The notes: a model not told the origin generated them from the sequence alone. Positions 45,751 to 54,941 are shown, counted from the first letter of the stretch. The stretch: 64,000 bases of DNA from Enterococcus viikkiensis (GCF_005405345.1 NZ_BJDW01000010.1:54650-118649); one strand, 5' to 3'. Made by a program: numbers and translations.

Positions 45751-46563
45751 TTATTTAACGGGTACGACTGAACCGCCCCATTTTTTCTCGATCCACTTTT
45801 GGACCGCTGGCTCATGCAACGTCTCAACAATTTTTTTGATATCCTGATTGTCCTTATTCTTCGTTTTCGTCGCGACAATATTTACATAAGGAGAATCCTT
45901 TTCCTCAATCATCAAGGAATCTTTAACAGGGTTCAAGCCCTTTTCATAAGCAAAATTAGAATTGATCGCCACTAAATCACCTTCATTATTCTCATAAGCG
46001 CTAGTCAATAAGGTCGGATCAACACTATGATCAAATACTAAATGTTTCGGATTATCGATAATGTCTTCAAAAGTTGCTTTGTCAATGGCCACTCCTGGTT
46101 TTAATTTAATCAAATTATTTTTAACAAATATATTAAGCACGCGACCCCATTCTGAAGGAACGTTCGATACAATAACTTTTGCCCCATTAGGAATATCACT
46201 AACTTTTTTAATTTTGTGAGCATAAATCCCCATCGGTTCTAAGTGGATTGCGCCAACATTGGAGAATTTATAGCCATTTTCTTTTTTCTGAAGATTGAAA
46301 TAAGGGACGGTGGAAAAATAGTTCGCGTCGATATCGCCATTTTCCAAAGCTTTATTTGGCAAGACATAATCGTCGAACTTAACAATCTTTAAATCAATCC
46401 CTTTTTTCTTCAATTCAGGTTTGATATGCTCCAAAATTTCCGCGTGAGGTGTCGGTGAAGCGCCGATTGTCACTTTATCGATCGACGCCGCAGATTTCTG
46501 TCCGCAAGCGGCAAATAGAAAAATACTTCCAATTAACAAGATCAAATAACGAATTCTTTTCAT
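45751..46563 (-). CDS. metQ: Methionine-binding lipoprotein (NlpA/MetQ family)
   Basis: Substrate-binding lipoprotein of the methionine ABC importer. The signal peptide ends in the lipobox LFAAC with Cys20. TIGASPTPHAEILEHIKPEL, VKFDDYVLPNKAL, DANYFSTVPYF and LEPMGIYAHKI are family hallmarks. Length is 270 residues. ATPase and permease genes (metN, metP) are not adjacent. A methionine-type T-box leader precedes it, and msrA follows. Confidence 0.93.
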   Translation of the reverse strand: MKRIRYLILLIGSIFLFAACGQKSAASIDKVTIGASPTPHAEILEHIKPELKKKGIDLKIVKFDDYVLPNKALENGDIDANYFSTVPYFNLQKKENGYKFSNVGAIHLEPMGIYAHKIKKVSDIPNGAKVIVSNVPSEWGRVLNIFVKNNLIKLKPGVAIDKATFEDIIDNPKHLVFDHSVDPTLLTSAYENNEGDLVAINSNFAYEKGLNPVKDSLMIEEKDSPYVNIVATKTKNKDNQDIKKIVETLHEPAVQKWIEKKWGGSVVPVK

Positions 46564-46591
46564 GTATATACACTCCTCAACTTTCTTTTGA

Positions 46592-46868
46592 TAAATAAAA
46601 AAATATCCATCCCTTTACTTACCAGTTTACTGATAAATAAAGGGACGAATATTTTCGCGTTACCACCCTTCTTTATATCGCCTTCACAGACGATACCTCA
46701 ACGGTACAGACATACCCGGCGATGTAACGGTCGCTTGCCGTTCAGCTTGCGTGAACAAAACTGAAAACTCAGAGCTCATCTTCATTGATGTTTTACGATC
46801 CCTCTTTTCACCTACCGAGGGTCTCTTTAATCGCTCACAATCAACTACTCTTCTCTTCACTGTTTAAT
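46592..46868 (-). promoter_or_regulatory. T-box leader of metQ-msrA
   Basis: The minus strand carries the T-box core AAGGGTGGTAACGCG (46656-46670), followed by a long terminator hairpin (46596-46655, GTCCCTTTA with TAAAGGGAT) and a T run. The 5' end has AGAAGAGTAGTTGATTG, as in other stem I starts. A methionine specifier (AUG) is suggested by ATGAGCTC and by metQ, but is inferred. Confidence 0.88.
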
Positions 46869-47196
46869 TATTGATTTCTGTTATTCTAGTCCAAAGTTTT
46901 TGCTTTTGCAACTAAAAAAATTGCTTGTTTTCTTTTTAATTCGAGAAGCGCCGCGCTATTTTTTACTAAAAAAGTATAATAATAACAAATAATTATTTTT
47001 TAACTATAGTTAATCAGTAAGCAATACGTTATGACCGTTTGCTTTTTATAGGCTTATCGCTATATTTAGCAGCCGATAAAAGGTATAATTAACATTACCA
47101 GAAATAATCTCAACCTCCCCTACCTAAAAATAAATAACATATTCTTTTATGATTGCCAATTAAAACTTCGAAAATAAAATGAAGGAGTGTGATTCT
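46869..47196. other. AT-rich intergenic region
   Basis: About 330 bp between the divergent metQ leader and the DUF1576 gene. It should hold both promoters, but I cannot fix them; there is no gene. Confidence 0.5.
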
Positions 47197-48537
47197 TTGG
47201 GAAAAAAGACAAAACGATTACTTTCTACTAATTCGATTTTCTTGTTTTTATTGTCCTATGGCCTGGCACTTACACTAACCGCCTTTGTTGTTACTTCGCC
47301 GCCGCTCTTGTTCAGGGGCATGCAACAAATCATCACATCACCCAGTAATCTGATCACCGATTACGTGCACATCGCGGGTGGTGGCCCAGCCTTTCTTAAT
47401 AGCGGACTCTTGACCTTAAGCAGCCTGTTTCTTCTACGCAAACACAAACATCACTTTTGTTCTATAACTGTTTCTATTATTATGATGCTTTCAGGCTTTT
47501 CTTTTTTTGGGAAAAACATCGTTAACTCAGCACCGATTATTTTAGGTTGTCTGCTTTATTTACGAATCCACCATTCAGGACGACAAGACCTATTAGTAAT
47601 GGGTCTATTGAGTACCTGTCTGTCACCGATCGTCAGCACGATTTACAGTGTCCCGACCTCCCTCATCACCTATAAACTTCTTGCTTTATTTGTTGGTTTA
47701 CTAATTGGCTACACTATTTTGCCGATCTTCGAATTTTTAAAAGGCCACACAAAAGAGTTAAATCTCTATAATATGGGGTTTGCCGCTGGTTTTGTGGGTA
47801 TTCTTGGAAATTTTGCGATGAAAAGAATTTTAACCATAAAAATAGTTCCTCATACGCTCTCTTTTGAACATCACGAAACACTATTCTATTTTTTACTGAT
47901 TCTTTTTAGTCTGCCACTTTTAATTGTCTTGTACTTTTCCAAACTACAGCCAATTCATTCCAAAATTTTCTTACTAGATTTAAAGAAAATTCTACGTTTT
48001 TCACTTTACGGCTATTTTGCCATTCTAATTTGTCTAGGTCTGCAAGTACCTTTAAGCGGAATTTTAGTGGGCGCCGTTCTGACCTTTGCTGGCTTTAGTA
48101 TGTATAATTTTAAGTTCCGTTACTTCTTTTTTCCGGCTGTGGGTATTTTATTGACCGCTTTGTTTTTTTATCAAGACATTGCGACTACTAATCATATCGT
48201 GATTCTCCTCTTCGCCAGCACCCTAGCGCCTATGACAAGAAAATATGGTTTGTTAACCGGCATTCTTTCCGGCATGATCTTTTCGGTAATTACTCGCAAC
48301 GCAAACCAGTTGACTGCCGGCATCAATTTGTACAATTGCGGCTTTTCCGGTGGTGTGACGGTCCTCTTGATGGATACGGTCCGCCTGCTCTTTTACAAAA
48401 ACCAAAAAATCAAATTTCTTTGTCAAAATCACTACCTACGTTTGATTCAAAAGGAGAAAAAGCTGATTGCTAAATTCCAAATCACTGTCCAACGTTTATT
48501 TCTAAAGATTTTTAAGACCAGAAACGGTTACTCATAA
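47197..48537 (+). CDS. DUF1576-family polytopic membrane protein
   Basis: A 446-residue protein with about ten or eleven hydrophobic segments and two similar halves (DYVHIAGGGPAFLNSGLL in the first and LTAGINLYNCGFSGGVTVLL in the second). These features match the DUF1576 family of unknown function. The start is TTG 47197, 8 nt after AAGGAG; the ATG at 47179 precedes this site. The C-terminal tail (about 400-446) is basic and cytoplasmic. A transporter role is possible but unproven. Confidence 0.82.
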   Translation: MGKKTKRLLSTNSIFLFLLSYGLALTLTAFVVTSPPLLFRGMQQIITSPSNLITDYVHIAGGGPAFLNSGLLTLSSLFLLRKHKHHFCSITVSIIMMLSGFSFFGKNIVNSAPIILGCLLYLRIHHSGRQDLLVMGLLSTCLSPIVSTIYSVPTSLITYKLLALFVGLLIGYTILPIFEFLKGHTKELNLYNMGFAAGFVGILGNFAMKRILTIKIVPHTLSFEHHETLFYFLLILFSLPLLIVLYFSKLQPIHSKIFLLDLKKILRFSLYGYFAILICLGLQVPLSGILVGAVLTFAGFSMYNFKFRYFFFPAVGILLTALFFYQDIATTNHIVILLFASTLAPMTRKYGLLTGILSGMIFSVITRNANQLTAGINLYNCGFSGGVTVLLMDTVRLLFYKNQKIKFLCQNHYLRLIQKEKKLIAKFQITVQRLFLKIFKTRNGYS

Positions 48538-48548
48538 GATCCGCAAAT

Positions 48549-48592
48549 AACGCAGCTCGTCTTTCCTCAATTAGGAGAAAGACGAGCTGCGT
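48549..48592. terminator. Hairpin between the DUF1576 gene and recQ
   Basis: A perfect 17-bp stem (AACGCAGCTCGTCTTTC and complement) around CTCAATTAG-type loop. T runs are poor, but its place between convergent genes suggests a bidirectional terminator. Confidence 0.65.
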
Positions 48593-48595
48593 TAA

Positions 48596-50347
48596 CTATG
48601 CTTCATTTTTTAACAGTGCCAAGAATTGATCACCATAATTGTCTAACTTGCTTTTTCCAACACCTTTGATTTGTAAAAATTCCAGTGAGGTTTGTGGTTG
48701 TTTTTCCGCCAGCTCGGTCAATGTCTTATCTGAAAAAATCACATACGGTGGCAGATTCTTTTCCTGTGCCAATTGTGAGCGTAAGTTTCGGAGCTGTTCA
48801 AATAAGGCATCATCCGCCACTAATTGTCTCACTGGTGCTTGTTTACGAAAGACTTCTTGCTTACCTAACAGCACTCGGACACCTTGCTCAGAAACTGAGA
48901 GCAATGGATATTGCCCTTCTGAAGGAACTAGAAAATGTTCTGCTGTCAAATAATCAATCAAGTTGGCAACATCCTTTTGTGACTGATCCTTCATTAGACC
49001 ATATGTCGGTAGCTGTTCAAAATGCCATTGTTTTATTTTTTGATCATTGGAGCCCGTCAAGACTTTGGCAATCAGCCCTTTACCAAATTTTTCGCCCATG
49101 CGCTTGACGCAAGATAAGACTTTTTGCGTATCGGTCGTGATATTGACTTGCTCCCGCTCATCTAAGCAATTGCTGCATCTGCCGCAATCCGGCTGATCCT
49201 CGCCGAAATAGTTTAAAATATAGCGTTGCAAACACATCTGAGTATGAGCATATTGATTCATCTCCCGCAATTTACCATATTCATTTTGCTGATAAGTCGC
49301 TTCTGATTGCGATTGTTCAATGAAAAAATGCTGGATTTGAAGATCCTGCGGTGCATACAGTAAGACTGCTTCACTTGGTAGCCCATCCCGCCCTGCGCGA
49401 CCTGCTTCTTGATAATACGATTCCAAATTACCAGGAATTTGAGCATGAATCACAAACCGGACATTGCTTTTATTGATCCCCATTCCAAAAGCGTTCGTGG
49501 CAATCATGACTTCGATCCGATCAAATAGAAAATCTTCTTGGTTTTGCAAGCGCTCTTCGCTACTTAAGCCGCCGTGATATTTACCTACCGCCAACTGATG
49601 ATGCTTCAATAAATGGAATAAGCGATCAACTTCTTTCCGGGTTGAAGCATAAATAATCCCTGATTGTCCTTGATTCAGTTTCAAATATTCTAGTAAATAG
49701 ACGTCCTTTTGTTCTTTCACTACTTGGAATGCCAAATTTTCTCTAGCAAAACCTGTTTTGACTTCATTTTCTTTCGGAATATGTAAAAGGTTGGAAATAT
49801 CCTCAGCCACTTGCGACGTTGCCGTAGCAGTTAAAGCAATGATGGTCGGTTGTTGATTAAAATTTTCAATCGTTTCTGCCAACTTTAAATAACTAGGCCG
49901 AAAGTCATGTCCCCATTGAGAAATACAATGAGCCTCATCCACAGCTAACAGCTCAATCGGAACATATCTTAGCAATTCGCGAAAGTCAGCGGATTCTAAA
50001 CGTTCTGGTGCTACATATAATAATTTGATCTCCCCGCGAGCCGCCTGTCTGACTCGGTCATTCATTTCTAGAGTCGATAACGTACTATTAATAAACGCCG
50101 CTGGAATCCCCACTTCATTTAAGCTATCAACTTGATCCTTCATCAAAGAAATCAAAGGTGAAACCACTAATGTCAAGCCTTCCAAGACTAACGCTGGTAG
50201 CTGATAGCAAATCGATTTCCCCCCGCCCGTTGGCATGATACCTAAGACGTTTTCTTTTTGCAGAACTCTTCGGATGATCTCCTCTTGACCACTGCGAAAC
50301 TGCGTATACCCAAATTTTTCTACTAATAATTCCTTTATGTGTTCCAT
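48596..50347 (-). CDS. recQ: ATP-dependent DNA helicase RecQ
   Basis: 3'-5' superfamily 2 helicase acting in recombination and fork repair. The 583-residue product has Walker A MPTGGGKSICYQLPAL near 37-52, DEAH box VDEAHCISQWGHDFRPSY near 135-152, helicase C-terminal motif VMIATNAFGMGINKSNVRFV, a zinc-binding Cys set (C..CGRCSNC near 370-380), the RQC domain and a C-terminal HRDC domain (about 505-580). ATG 50347 follows GAAAGGG; the frame extends 50 codons upstream without a site. Confidence 0.94.
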   Translation of the reverse strand: MEHIKELLVEKFGYTQFRSGQEEIIRRVLQKENVLGIMPTGGGKSICYQLPALVLEGLTLVVSPLISLMKDQVDSLNEVGIPAAFINSTLSTLEMNDRVRQAARGEIKLLYVAPERLESADFRELLRYVPIELLAVDEAHCISQWGHDFRPSYLKLAETIENFNQQPTIIALTATATSQVAEDISNLLHIPKENEVKTGFARENLAFQVVKEQKDVYLLEYLKLNQGQSGIIYASTRKEVDRLFHLLKHHQLAVGKYHGGLSSEERLQNQEDFLFDRIEVMIATNAFGMGINKSNVRFVIHAQIPGNLESYYQEAGRAGRDGLPSEAVLLYAPQDLQIQHFFIEQSQSEATYQQNEYGKLREMNQYAHTQMCLQRYILNYFGEDQPDCGRCSNCLDEREQVNITTDTQKVLSCVKRMGEKFGKGLIAKVLTGSNDQKIKQWHFEQLPTYGLMKDQSQKDVANLIDYLTAEHFLVPSEGQYPLLSVSEQGVRVLLGKQEVFRKQAPVRQLVADDALFEQLRNLRSQLAQEKNLPPYVIFSDKTLTELAEKQPQTSLEFLQIKGVGKSKLDNYGDQFLALLKNEA

Positions 50348-50512
50348 AGATGTACCCTTTCTATTACGAACTGATATGTAATCAGTGTTACTTTTACTTA
50401 AGCCTGTCTTCATCGTGTTGATAAAGGAATAATTAAATTTTATGATAGAAGTAAATAGATTATTTATCAACCTAATAATACAATAAAATTCTATCATTTG
50501 TTCTATATAAAT

Positions 50513-50700
50513 TTAATCACATTTCATTCCGGAATTTGAGTCAATAACTTGGGGACATTTTAGTAAAGACATTTTCGCTGTTTCTAATTCTTCAAACCCC
50601 TGTGGCGTTAAGTAATGAATCGAACTATAGATTCGATTACGATTATAAACTCCTTCAATGTTGCTAAATAAATGATACAATTCGGAGGATCTAGTTTGAA
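50513..50700 (-). pseudogene. IS3-family transposase OrfB, 3' remnant
   Basis: The minus strand reads ELYHLFSNIEGVYNRNRIYS, then SIHYLTPQGFEELETAKM, to a TAA at 50513-50515. This is the C-terminal end of an IS3-type integrase (YIEGFYNRxRxHSSI...TP). There is no start and no integrase core, so only the tail remains. Confidence 0.65.
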
Positions 50701-50784
50701 ATAGGTGATTTTAATTATATGGATCATTTGGATGTATACTATAAAGTAACAAGAACCATGAAAAAACGAATCAAGGGGGACACT

Positions 50785-51336
50785 ATGAAAAATAAACAAT
50801 CCGAACGTAGTGTAGAATGGATTACACAAGCTCTTTTTGATCTAATGGAGACGTCTCCGTTTGAGAAAATTAAAATTGTTGATATCGTAAAAAAAGCAGG
50901 TGTTGCTCGTCTAACTTTTTATCGACATTTTGAATCCAAGGAAGAAGTGATCACTTCTTACATGGATAGAGAATTTGAAAAGTATTTTGAAGAGTTATCA
51001 AAAGAGCCAAAAATGGATATTAAGAAGGCATTGTGTTGGTGTTTTGAATACTGGGGAAAAGATGCAAAAATTGCAAATTTATTAGTCGATAGCAATTTAA
51101 ACTCATTAATCATATTATCATTTAGCAAATATTTTAGGCGTATTTTAGAATATTCGGACTATTCCCAAGAAATAACTAAATTTGAACAGAATTTTCTTGA
51201 AGGAGGTTTATTACTAGTCTTACTTGAGTGGACGAAAGATCCTAAAGAATATTCTCCATCGGATATGGCAGAAATAATGGTTTCTCTCACGGAGAAAATC
51301 GCTGTAGTAACAGAAAGTAGCGTACAACCAGAATAA
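50785..51336 (+). CDS. TetR/AcrR-family transcriptional regulator
   Basis: A 183-residue repressor. The N-terminal HTH (about 10-56) reads ITQALFDLMETSPFEKIKI, then KKAGVARLTFYRHFESKEE. The C-terminal domain (60-183) is helical and specific to a ligand I cannot name; the TetR_C_33 type (DUF4423-like) found with hypothetical Firmicutes regulators is possible. ATG 50785 follows AAGGGGG. The next gene on the same strand (lipocalin-like) is the probable target. Confidence 0.88.
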   Translation: MKNKQSERSVEWITQALFDLMETSPFEKIKIVDIVKKAGVARLTFYRHFESKEEVITSYMDREFEKYFEELSKEPKMDIKKALCWCFEYWGKDAKIANLLVDSNLNSLIILSFSKYFRRILEYSDYSQEITKFEQNFLEGGLLLVLLEWTKDPKEYSPSDMAEIMVSLTEKIAVVTESSVQPE

Positions 51337-51437
51337 CTATTAGAGTAACTGTTCGATAATAAAAAATATTTATTCTAAACTGTTACATTATCAAATCTTT
51401 TGTATCTGGTTTTACTGATTCCTTTATGATAAAGTCT

Positions 51438-51473
51438 GTGTAACAAATGAACAAACAGGTACATTTGTTACAC
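51438..51473. promoter_or_regulatory. 12-bp inverted repeat upstream of the lipocalin-like gene
   Basis: GTGTAACAAATG and CATTTGTTACAC, separated by 12 bp and followed by seven T. It could be the operator of the adjacent TetR regulator or an attenuator hairpin. Confidence 0.5.
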
Positions 51474-51500
51474 TTTTTTTATTTGAGGAGGAAACCTGTT

Positions 51501-52505
51501 ATGACATCAGAAGGAAAATTAGATATGAATTATGAAAAGTATCAAATAGAACGTTGGTTAGCATTGGATCCTGCGAAAGAATTAGTTTGGCACAAAGATT
51601 TGTGGCCAAACGAATCATGGTTTACTGTTTCGAATTTAACAAGTAATGATCAATCAATTGCAGTTCAAGTTCATTTTCTTTTAATGGCTATGCCAAATGG
51701 CGAAAAAGTTGCTTCTTTAAATGTTTCTATTACTAATCTTACCACTGGCTGGAATGATAATTATGAATATTCGTACCCATTTGAAGCCATTAAAATTAGT
51801 GATAGTAAATTTAAAATCGAAACAGATCGTTTACTTTTCGAAGGTAACTTAAATGATATAACAGTTCATGTTGATATGGAGAATGCTAGTATTCGTATGA
51901 AAGCTCATCTAGTGCAACAACCTGTTATTTCCGGAGCAACGGGAAAATGGGATTTATTAGGTGTAGAACAGTATAGTTATGGTGTTCCACGTATGAAGAC
52001 TGAGGGAACCATTGTTATGGACGGTACTGATTATCCTATAACTTCTGGAATTACATGGTTGGATCGACAATATGGTGCCAGTCTTGCTGCTGTAATTGAC
52101 CCTACCCAAAAAGATACAATGAACTGGTTATGGATGAATATTCAACTAGATAGCGGTGAATCATTAGCCATTGGTCAGATTATGCATCATCCAACGAAAA
52201 CTCTTACGCTGACGAATACTTTTGCTCTGCCAGATGGATCAGTCATGTTAGCTGTCATGAATCCAGTTCAGATGTACGATGTTTGGGAAAGTAAAGAAAC
52301 CGGTTCTCGTTATCCAACAAGATTTGTACTTGAATTTCCCGGTTTAGATTCTCGACTTGAAATAAATGTTGAGATGAAAGAGCAAGAAATTGTCGCTAAA
52401 CTGGCTGGAGATAAGTATGAAGGTGCCGCAGTTGTTAAAGGGACTTTTATGGGACGAGAAGTTACGGGCGTTACCTTTGTTGAATTGGTTGGTTTCTGGA
52501 AATAA
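51501..52505 (+). CDS. CrtC/AttH lipocalin-like domain protein
   Basis: A 334-residue protein that I assign to the CrtC N-terminal lipocalin / AttH-like superfamily. The first half has VWHKDLWPNESWFTVSNL and the second TSGITWLDRQYGA (a conserved WxDRQxG motif) with NWLWMNIQLDSGE. There is no signal peptide, so it is cytoplasmic. Known relatives hydrate carotenoids or bind lipophilic compounds; here the substrate is unknown. ATG 51501 follows GAGGAGGAA. It is preceded by a TetR gene and an inverted repeat. Confidence 0.75.
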   Translation: MTSEGKLDMNYEKYQIERWLALDPAKELVWHKDLWPNESWFTVSNLTSNDQSIAVQVHFLLMAMPNGEKVASLNVSITNLTTGWNDNYEYSYPFEAIKISDSKFKIETDRLLFEGNLNDITVHVDMENASIRMKAHLVQQPVISGATGKWDLLGVEQYSYGVPRMKTEGTIVMDGTDYPITSGITWLDRQYGASLAAVIDPTQKDTMNWLWMNIQLDSGESLAIGQIMHHPTKTLTLTNTFALPDGSVMLAVMNPVQMYDVWESKETGSRYPTRFVLEFPGLDSRLEINVEMKEQEIVAKLAGDKYEGAAVVKGTFMGREVTGVTFVELVGFWK

Positions 52506-52517
52506 GTGCTCCCTGTC

Positions 52518-52552
52518 AAAGGATGTTGGTGGAAATCCACCGACATCCTTTT
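52518..52552 (+). terminator. Terminator after the lipocalin-like gene
   Basis: Stem AAGGATGTTGGTGGA / TCCACCGACATCCTT (one G-U pair) with a T run. Confidence 0.88.
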
Positions 52553-52627
52553 ATTTTCCAAAACAATAGAAAAGACACCCTGAAATCCTTAAGAATTAAT
52601 TTGCTCAATTCATTAAAGGGATTCAAG

Positions 52628-52723
52628 ATGTCCTACACTCAGCTAATCAAAGATACATTAGATATTCTAGAATTAAATATTTTTTTCGAGAAAAATGGTT
52701 TAACGAAAGACTATACTAAGTAG
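52628..52723 (+). pseudogene. Possible ISL3-family transposase 5' remnant
   Basis: ATG 52628 opens MSYTQLIKDTLDILELNIFF and stops after 31 codons. The start resembles ISL3-type transposases (MSH/MSY..I...LDIKD.NI.F). GGGATTC-type spacing upstream is poor. The rest (52724-53026) has no gene that I can see. Confidence 0.35.
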
Positions 52724-53026
52724 TTTTATATATATCAAATGTGCGGTGATAATCAAATCAAAAATTAGGTGTCGAATCTAGTACGTTCTTTCAGTAATTT
52801 TTGAGCCATTTTAGGATATAGCTACCCCTACTTATCTAAAGCATTTAAAAAAGGGTGCTAATCTTTTGAGTACTACGCATGAGATAATTGAAGTATTTCA
52901 CTAAAATTCCGTGTTTTAAAGATTCATCTAAATTAATTCATTCGATAAATTTTTCGATAGTATTCTAATTCATCTGAGTCTTCATAACTAATCAAACCTC
53001 AACAGAACGCATCATTTAACTATAAA

Positions 53027-53311
53027 TCAATTCATTCTCGCAACTTTTAATTCAGGTTTACGAGCAGAGTAGCTAGCAACCTTTTCCGAAAATTCGAGGA
53101 ACGGAAGACTTTGACTGTGAGCTTGTGCTGAAGATTCATCTTCCCAATTTTCGACCATCATAAATGAATTTTCATCTTCCGTTTCCTGATACAAATCATA
53201 CGCTAAATTCCCTAACTCCGCTTTAGTATACGTAATCAATTTTTTTATGTCGGATAGAAATTCATCTCTTTTTTCTGGTTTTACTTGAAACTTTGCGTTT
53301 ACAATAATCAT
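53027..53311 (-). CDS. Antibiotic biosynthesis monooxygenase (ABM/YgiN-like) domain protein
   Basis: A 94-residue dimeric ferredoxin-like (ABM) protein. VNAKFQVKPEKRDEFLSDIK, the GNLAYDLYQETEDENSFMMVENW segment and HSQSLPFLEF are typical of YgiN-type putative quinol monooxygenases that act without cofactor. It lies 17 bp after the nitroreductase gene and, with it and the MarR gene, forms a quinone/nitroaromatic stress unit. Confidence 0.88.
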   Translation of the reverse strand: MIIVNAKFQVKPEKRDEFLSDIKKLITYTKAELGNLAYDLYQETEDENSFMMVENWEDESSAQAHSQSLPFLEFSEKVASYSARKPELKVARMN

Positions 53312-53328
53312 TTTATTTCCCCCAGCTT

Positions 53329-53988
53329 TTAAGCAAATGTAGTAATATTTTCAGGATCTAAACGCACGGATTCATAACCAGCTACTTCTGCTTTCCCGAT
53401 TGAAATCATCATAACCGGAACGAAACGTTCTGGATCTAGGTCAAATGCTTCTGCTAATTGATCTGCTTCAAATCCAGTCATAGGATTCGTATCATATCCA
53501 TGTGCCCGGGCAACATTCATGAATTGCATCGCTGCAATACTAGTATCAATTTTAACCACGTTAGTCATTTCTTCTTTTGTTAATGCGTCATAGTAAGGGA
53601 TGATTGAGCTTAATTGTTGATCATGAACTTCTTGGGGCATTTTTCCTTCCGCAACTGCTTGATCATATATTTTATTTGCGTATTCTTGGGGACGTAAATC
53701 ACCAAAGAATAAGACCATCGCTGCAGAAGTTTCATTTTGCTGTTGGTTAAAACGAATCAAAGGTTTCAATTTGTTCTTTCCTTCGTCACTTTCAACAACG
53801 ACAAAACGCCATGGTTGTAAATTTACAGCTGATGGAGCTGTAACAGTCTCTCTTAAAATATCTAACATCTCTTGGTGGGTGATCTTAACATTTTTATCGT
53901 ACATACGAACCGAACGACGATTTAACATAATATCTGCAAAATTATTGTTAACCAAGCTTTGTTCCTGTTTATTCAAATTAACGGACAT
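53329..53988 (-). CDS. Nitroreductase-family protein
   Basis: A 219-residue FMN-dependent NAD(P)H oxidoreductase. The N-terminal NRRSVRMYDKNVKITHQEML, the APSAVNLQPWRFVVV segment (FMN contact) and DTSIAAMQFMNVARAHGYDTNPMTGF are the family's core motifs. It lies 20 bp downstream of a MarR-type regulator and just before the ABM protein gene. Likely role is reduction of quinones or nitro compounds; the natural substrate is unknown. Confidence 0.92.
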   Translation of the reverse strand: MSVNLNKQEQSLVNNNFADIMLNRRSVRMYDKNVKITHQEMLDILRETVTAPSAVNLQPWRFVVVESDEGKNKLKPLIRFNQQQNETSAAMVLFFGDLRPQEYANKIYDQAVAEGKMPQEVHDQQLSSIIPYYDALTKEEMTNVVKIDTSIAAMQFMNVARAHGYDTNPMTGFEADQLAEAFDLDPERFVPVMMISIGKAEVAGYESVRLDPENITTFA

Positions 53989-54007
53989 TTTTCATTCTTC
54001 TTTCCAA

Positions 54008-54421
54008 TTATAAATTATCGTTTAGTTTTGTCAGTAATATCGCAAGCTGTTCCATCTCTGTTTCCGTCAAAAAAGGATACATAACTTCTCGCAATGACTG
54101 ATGCTCCTCTTCACAAGCAGCCATTTCTTCATGGGCCCGATCAGTCAAGCGAACAAAAATCTCTCGCTGATTTGACTCATTGCGTTTTCGTGTTACGTAA
54201 TTCTTTTCCTCAAGAATCTTAAGATGCCGGGTAATTGCAGCCTGATCAATTTGCATCTGTTCTTGTAATTGCGTTTGCAAACAAGGCTCTAATTTGGCAA
54301 TCGTCATTAGAAGCTCATAACGAGTCAAGCTAAAGCCAATTTTCGCTTCAAACGTTGAACTGATCTTTTGATCGATTAACTTTACCAGATACATTAAATG
54401 ACTGATTTCTTGTAGACTCAT
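54008..54421 (-). CDS. MarR-family regulator of the nitroreductase operon
   Basis: A 137-residue winged-helix regulator. LTRYELLMTIAKLEPCLQTQ, MQIDQAAITRHLKILEEKNYVTRKRNESNQREIFV-type HTH and wing, and a C-terminal dimerisation helix. ATG 54421 has GAGG at 6 nt; a longer frame to 54496 would cover the promoter. Two palindromes upstream overlap the promoter, so it probably represses itself and the two enzyme genes. The Cys near residue 55 (EPCLQ) could be a redox switch. Confidence 0.9.
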   Translation of the reverse strand: MSLQEISHLMYLVKLIDQKISSTFEAKIGFSLTRYELLMTIAKLEPCLQTQLQEQMQIDQAAITRHLKILEEKNYVTRKRNESNQREIFVRLTDRAHEEMAACEEEHQSLREVMYPFLTETEMEQLAILLTKLNDNL

Positions 54422-54441
54422 GGCAACCTCTTCCTCTATTA

Positions 54442-54468
54442 TTGACTCGTCAACTATTGACTTGTCAA
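54442..54468 (-). promoter_or_regulatory. Promoter with tandem operators of the MarR operon
   Basis: TTGACTCGTCAA (54442-54453) and TTGACTTGTCAA (54457-54468) are two palindromes 15 bp apart. On the minus strand TTGACA (54463-54468) can be the -35, with TCAATA 17 bp further as a weak -10. Overlap with the promoter suggests autorepression. Confidence 0.65.
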
Positions 54469-54496
54469 TAATAGAAAATAATTTTTTATTTTGCAA

Positions 54497-54897
54497 ATAC
54501 TTTGCTCACCCTATTGCTTCAACCTTATTTGAACCATTAAAAGTGACAAATCGCTGTTGTCTTTGGTCATGCTATTCTAACAGCTATTCAACATTCATGT
54601 CTCAAAATCTTTTATGATTCTAACCATTTTCTATCATTTTAGCTGCTTTCCTACTAAGTTCATTTCAAAAACAACATCCTTCCTATCAGATATTCAAGGA
54701 CTTTGCCGTGTCGACGGTAACACTCACTAGAAAACTCAATTTACGTAATCAATTTTACTAAGGACCGTGCTGAATCCTCAGATAAAGGCAAACATGTTTG
54801 GTTGTGTTTTTGATTCCATTGAACTGTCCACTCACAAGACAATGAAAACTACCATTTACTCATCAGAAATCGTTTTTCTTTTCAACTTTTGGATAAT
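54497..54897. other. Intergenic region, no gene seen
   Basis: About 400 bp between the MarR promoter and the terminator of the disulfide oxidoreductase gene. Open frames here lack ribosome sites and family resemblance. Confidence 0.5.
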
Positions 54898-54941
54898 AAA
54901 AAAGAAGAAATTCCCTAAGTGTCTCGGGTATTTCTTCTTTT
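54898..54941 (-). terminator. Terminator after the disulfide oxidoreductase gene
   Basis: On the minus strand AAGAAGAAAT..CCC pairs with GGG..ATTTCTTCTT and is followed by T residues. Confidence 0.8.

Noticed and set aside
48685..49107. Plus-strand 140-codon open frame within recQ
   Set aside because: It lies wholly inside recQ on the other strand, lacks a ribosome site and resembles no family; it is a shadow frame.
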